A stretch of 64,000 nucleotides of DNA from Flavobacterium hankyongi (GTDB taxonomy: Bacteria; Bacteroidota; Bacteroidia; Flavobacteriales; Flavobacteriaceae): contig NZ_CP085725.1 of assembly GCF_036840915.1 (NCBI RefSeq), positions 1,302,001-1,366,000 on the forward strand. Reading direction: 5' to 3'. The number at the start of each line of letters is the position of its first letter. Positions within the stretch are counted from its first letter, which is position 1. Below the pieces are notes generated by a model. The model made no database searches, was not told the DNA's origin, and saw only the letters and a program-made list of their open reading frames with translations. A program made the translations under genes and the position numbers. Of the stretch, positions 63,928-64,000 are shown piece after piece.

Positions 63928-64000
63928 ATGTCATCACATCACATTGTTCGCGACGATCAAGAACCTGCTTTAATCATAGCAAATGGAGCCGAATGCTCTT
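63928..64000 (+). CDS. Probable thiamine pyrophosphokinase, 5' end only
   Basis: ATG at 63928 opens a frame that runs off the window after 24 codons (MSSHHIVRDDQEPALIIANG and then AECS). This start looks like the N terminus of flavobacterial thiamine pyrophosphokinases (ALIIANG being the first strand of the fold), which make thiamine diphosphate. Only 24 residues are visible, so the call rests on recognition of that start. Confidence 0.5.
   Translation, partial: MSSHHIVRDDQEPALIIANGAECS

Overview
The window is a low-GC chromosomal segment of a Flavobacterium-like member of the Bacteroidota. The evidence is the flavobacterial -7 promoter element TAnnTTTG in front of many genes, a secreted peptidase with a type IX secretion sorting tail, DUF4834, YfhO, DUF4249 and carboxypeptidase-regulatory-domain proteins, a SusC-like TonB receptor, a cyclophilin-FKBP fusion and a monomeric isocitrate dehydrogenase. 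No rRNA, tRNA or CRISPR array was found.

Layout. 1-31588 is mostly core genome: a truncated propeller sensor, uvrA, an M28 peptidase, a glycosyltransferase-crcB-yfhO run, an alpha-oxoamine synthase, rdgB, a DEAD-box helicase, a TrmH-type methylase, a cysteine-free sirtuin, purB, amt, a CPA2 antiporter, guaB, a SatD-DUF3307 operon behind a four-copy palindrome array, an HMG-CoA lyase-type gene, pyrD and pepT. The 630-base gap at 14367-14996 holds an interspersed repeat and two candidate small RNAs on opposite strands.

31589-35541 is accessory DNA that looks like an integron-type cassette array without a visible integrase. Small one- or two-gene modules are separated by related ~130-base imperfect palindromes. 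In three consecutive modules the two ends are exact inverted repeats of 9-10 bases whose sequence is private to that module (GTTAGCAGTA, GTTGTACGCA, GTTATGTGC). An IS110-family element, with a candidate bridge RNA, sits inside the third site right next to the AAC triplet. Weaker sites occur at 38065 and 41196, around a P-type ATPase, a redox operon with a divergent HxlR regulator, and an arsenic operon.

41414-50643 carries the ars genes (arsR, DUF6428, a 41-residue membrane peptide, arsC), acetyltransferases, prmA-clpS, a sterol-desaturase-type enzyme, a YhhN protein, a metal-binding HMA protein, a split YeeE/YedE sulfur-transport pair and a lipoprotein cytochrome c.

50694-53027 is a compact graspetide (microviridin-type) biosynthetic locus on the minus strand: a precursor with a PFFANFLE leader, a GG site and two TMKYPSDS cores, then two ATP-grasp ligases behind a hairpin that may attenuate transcription. 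No transporter or acetyltransferase is adjacent. The rest is ordinary: the immunophilin fusion, a GNAT protein, a methyltransferase, a second desaturase-type protein, trmD, rplS, icd, a TonB receptor with its DUF4249 lipoprotein, and the first 24 codons of a probable thiamine pyrophosphokinase at the window edge.
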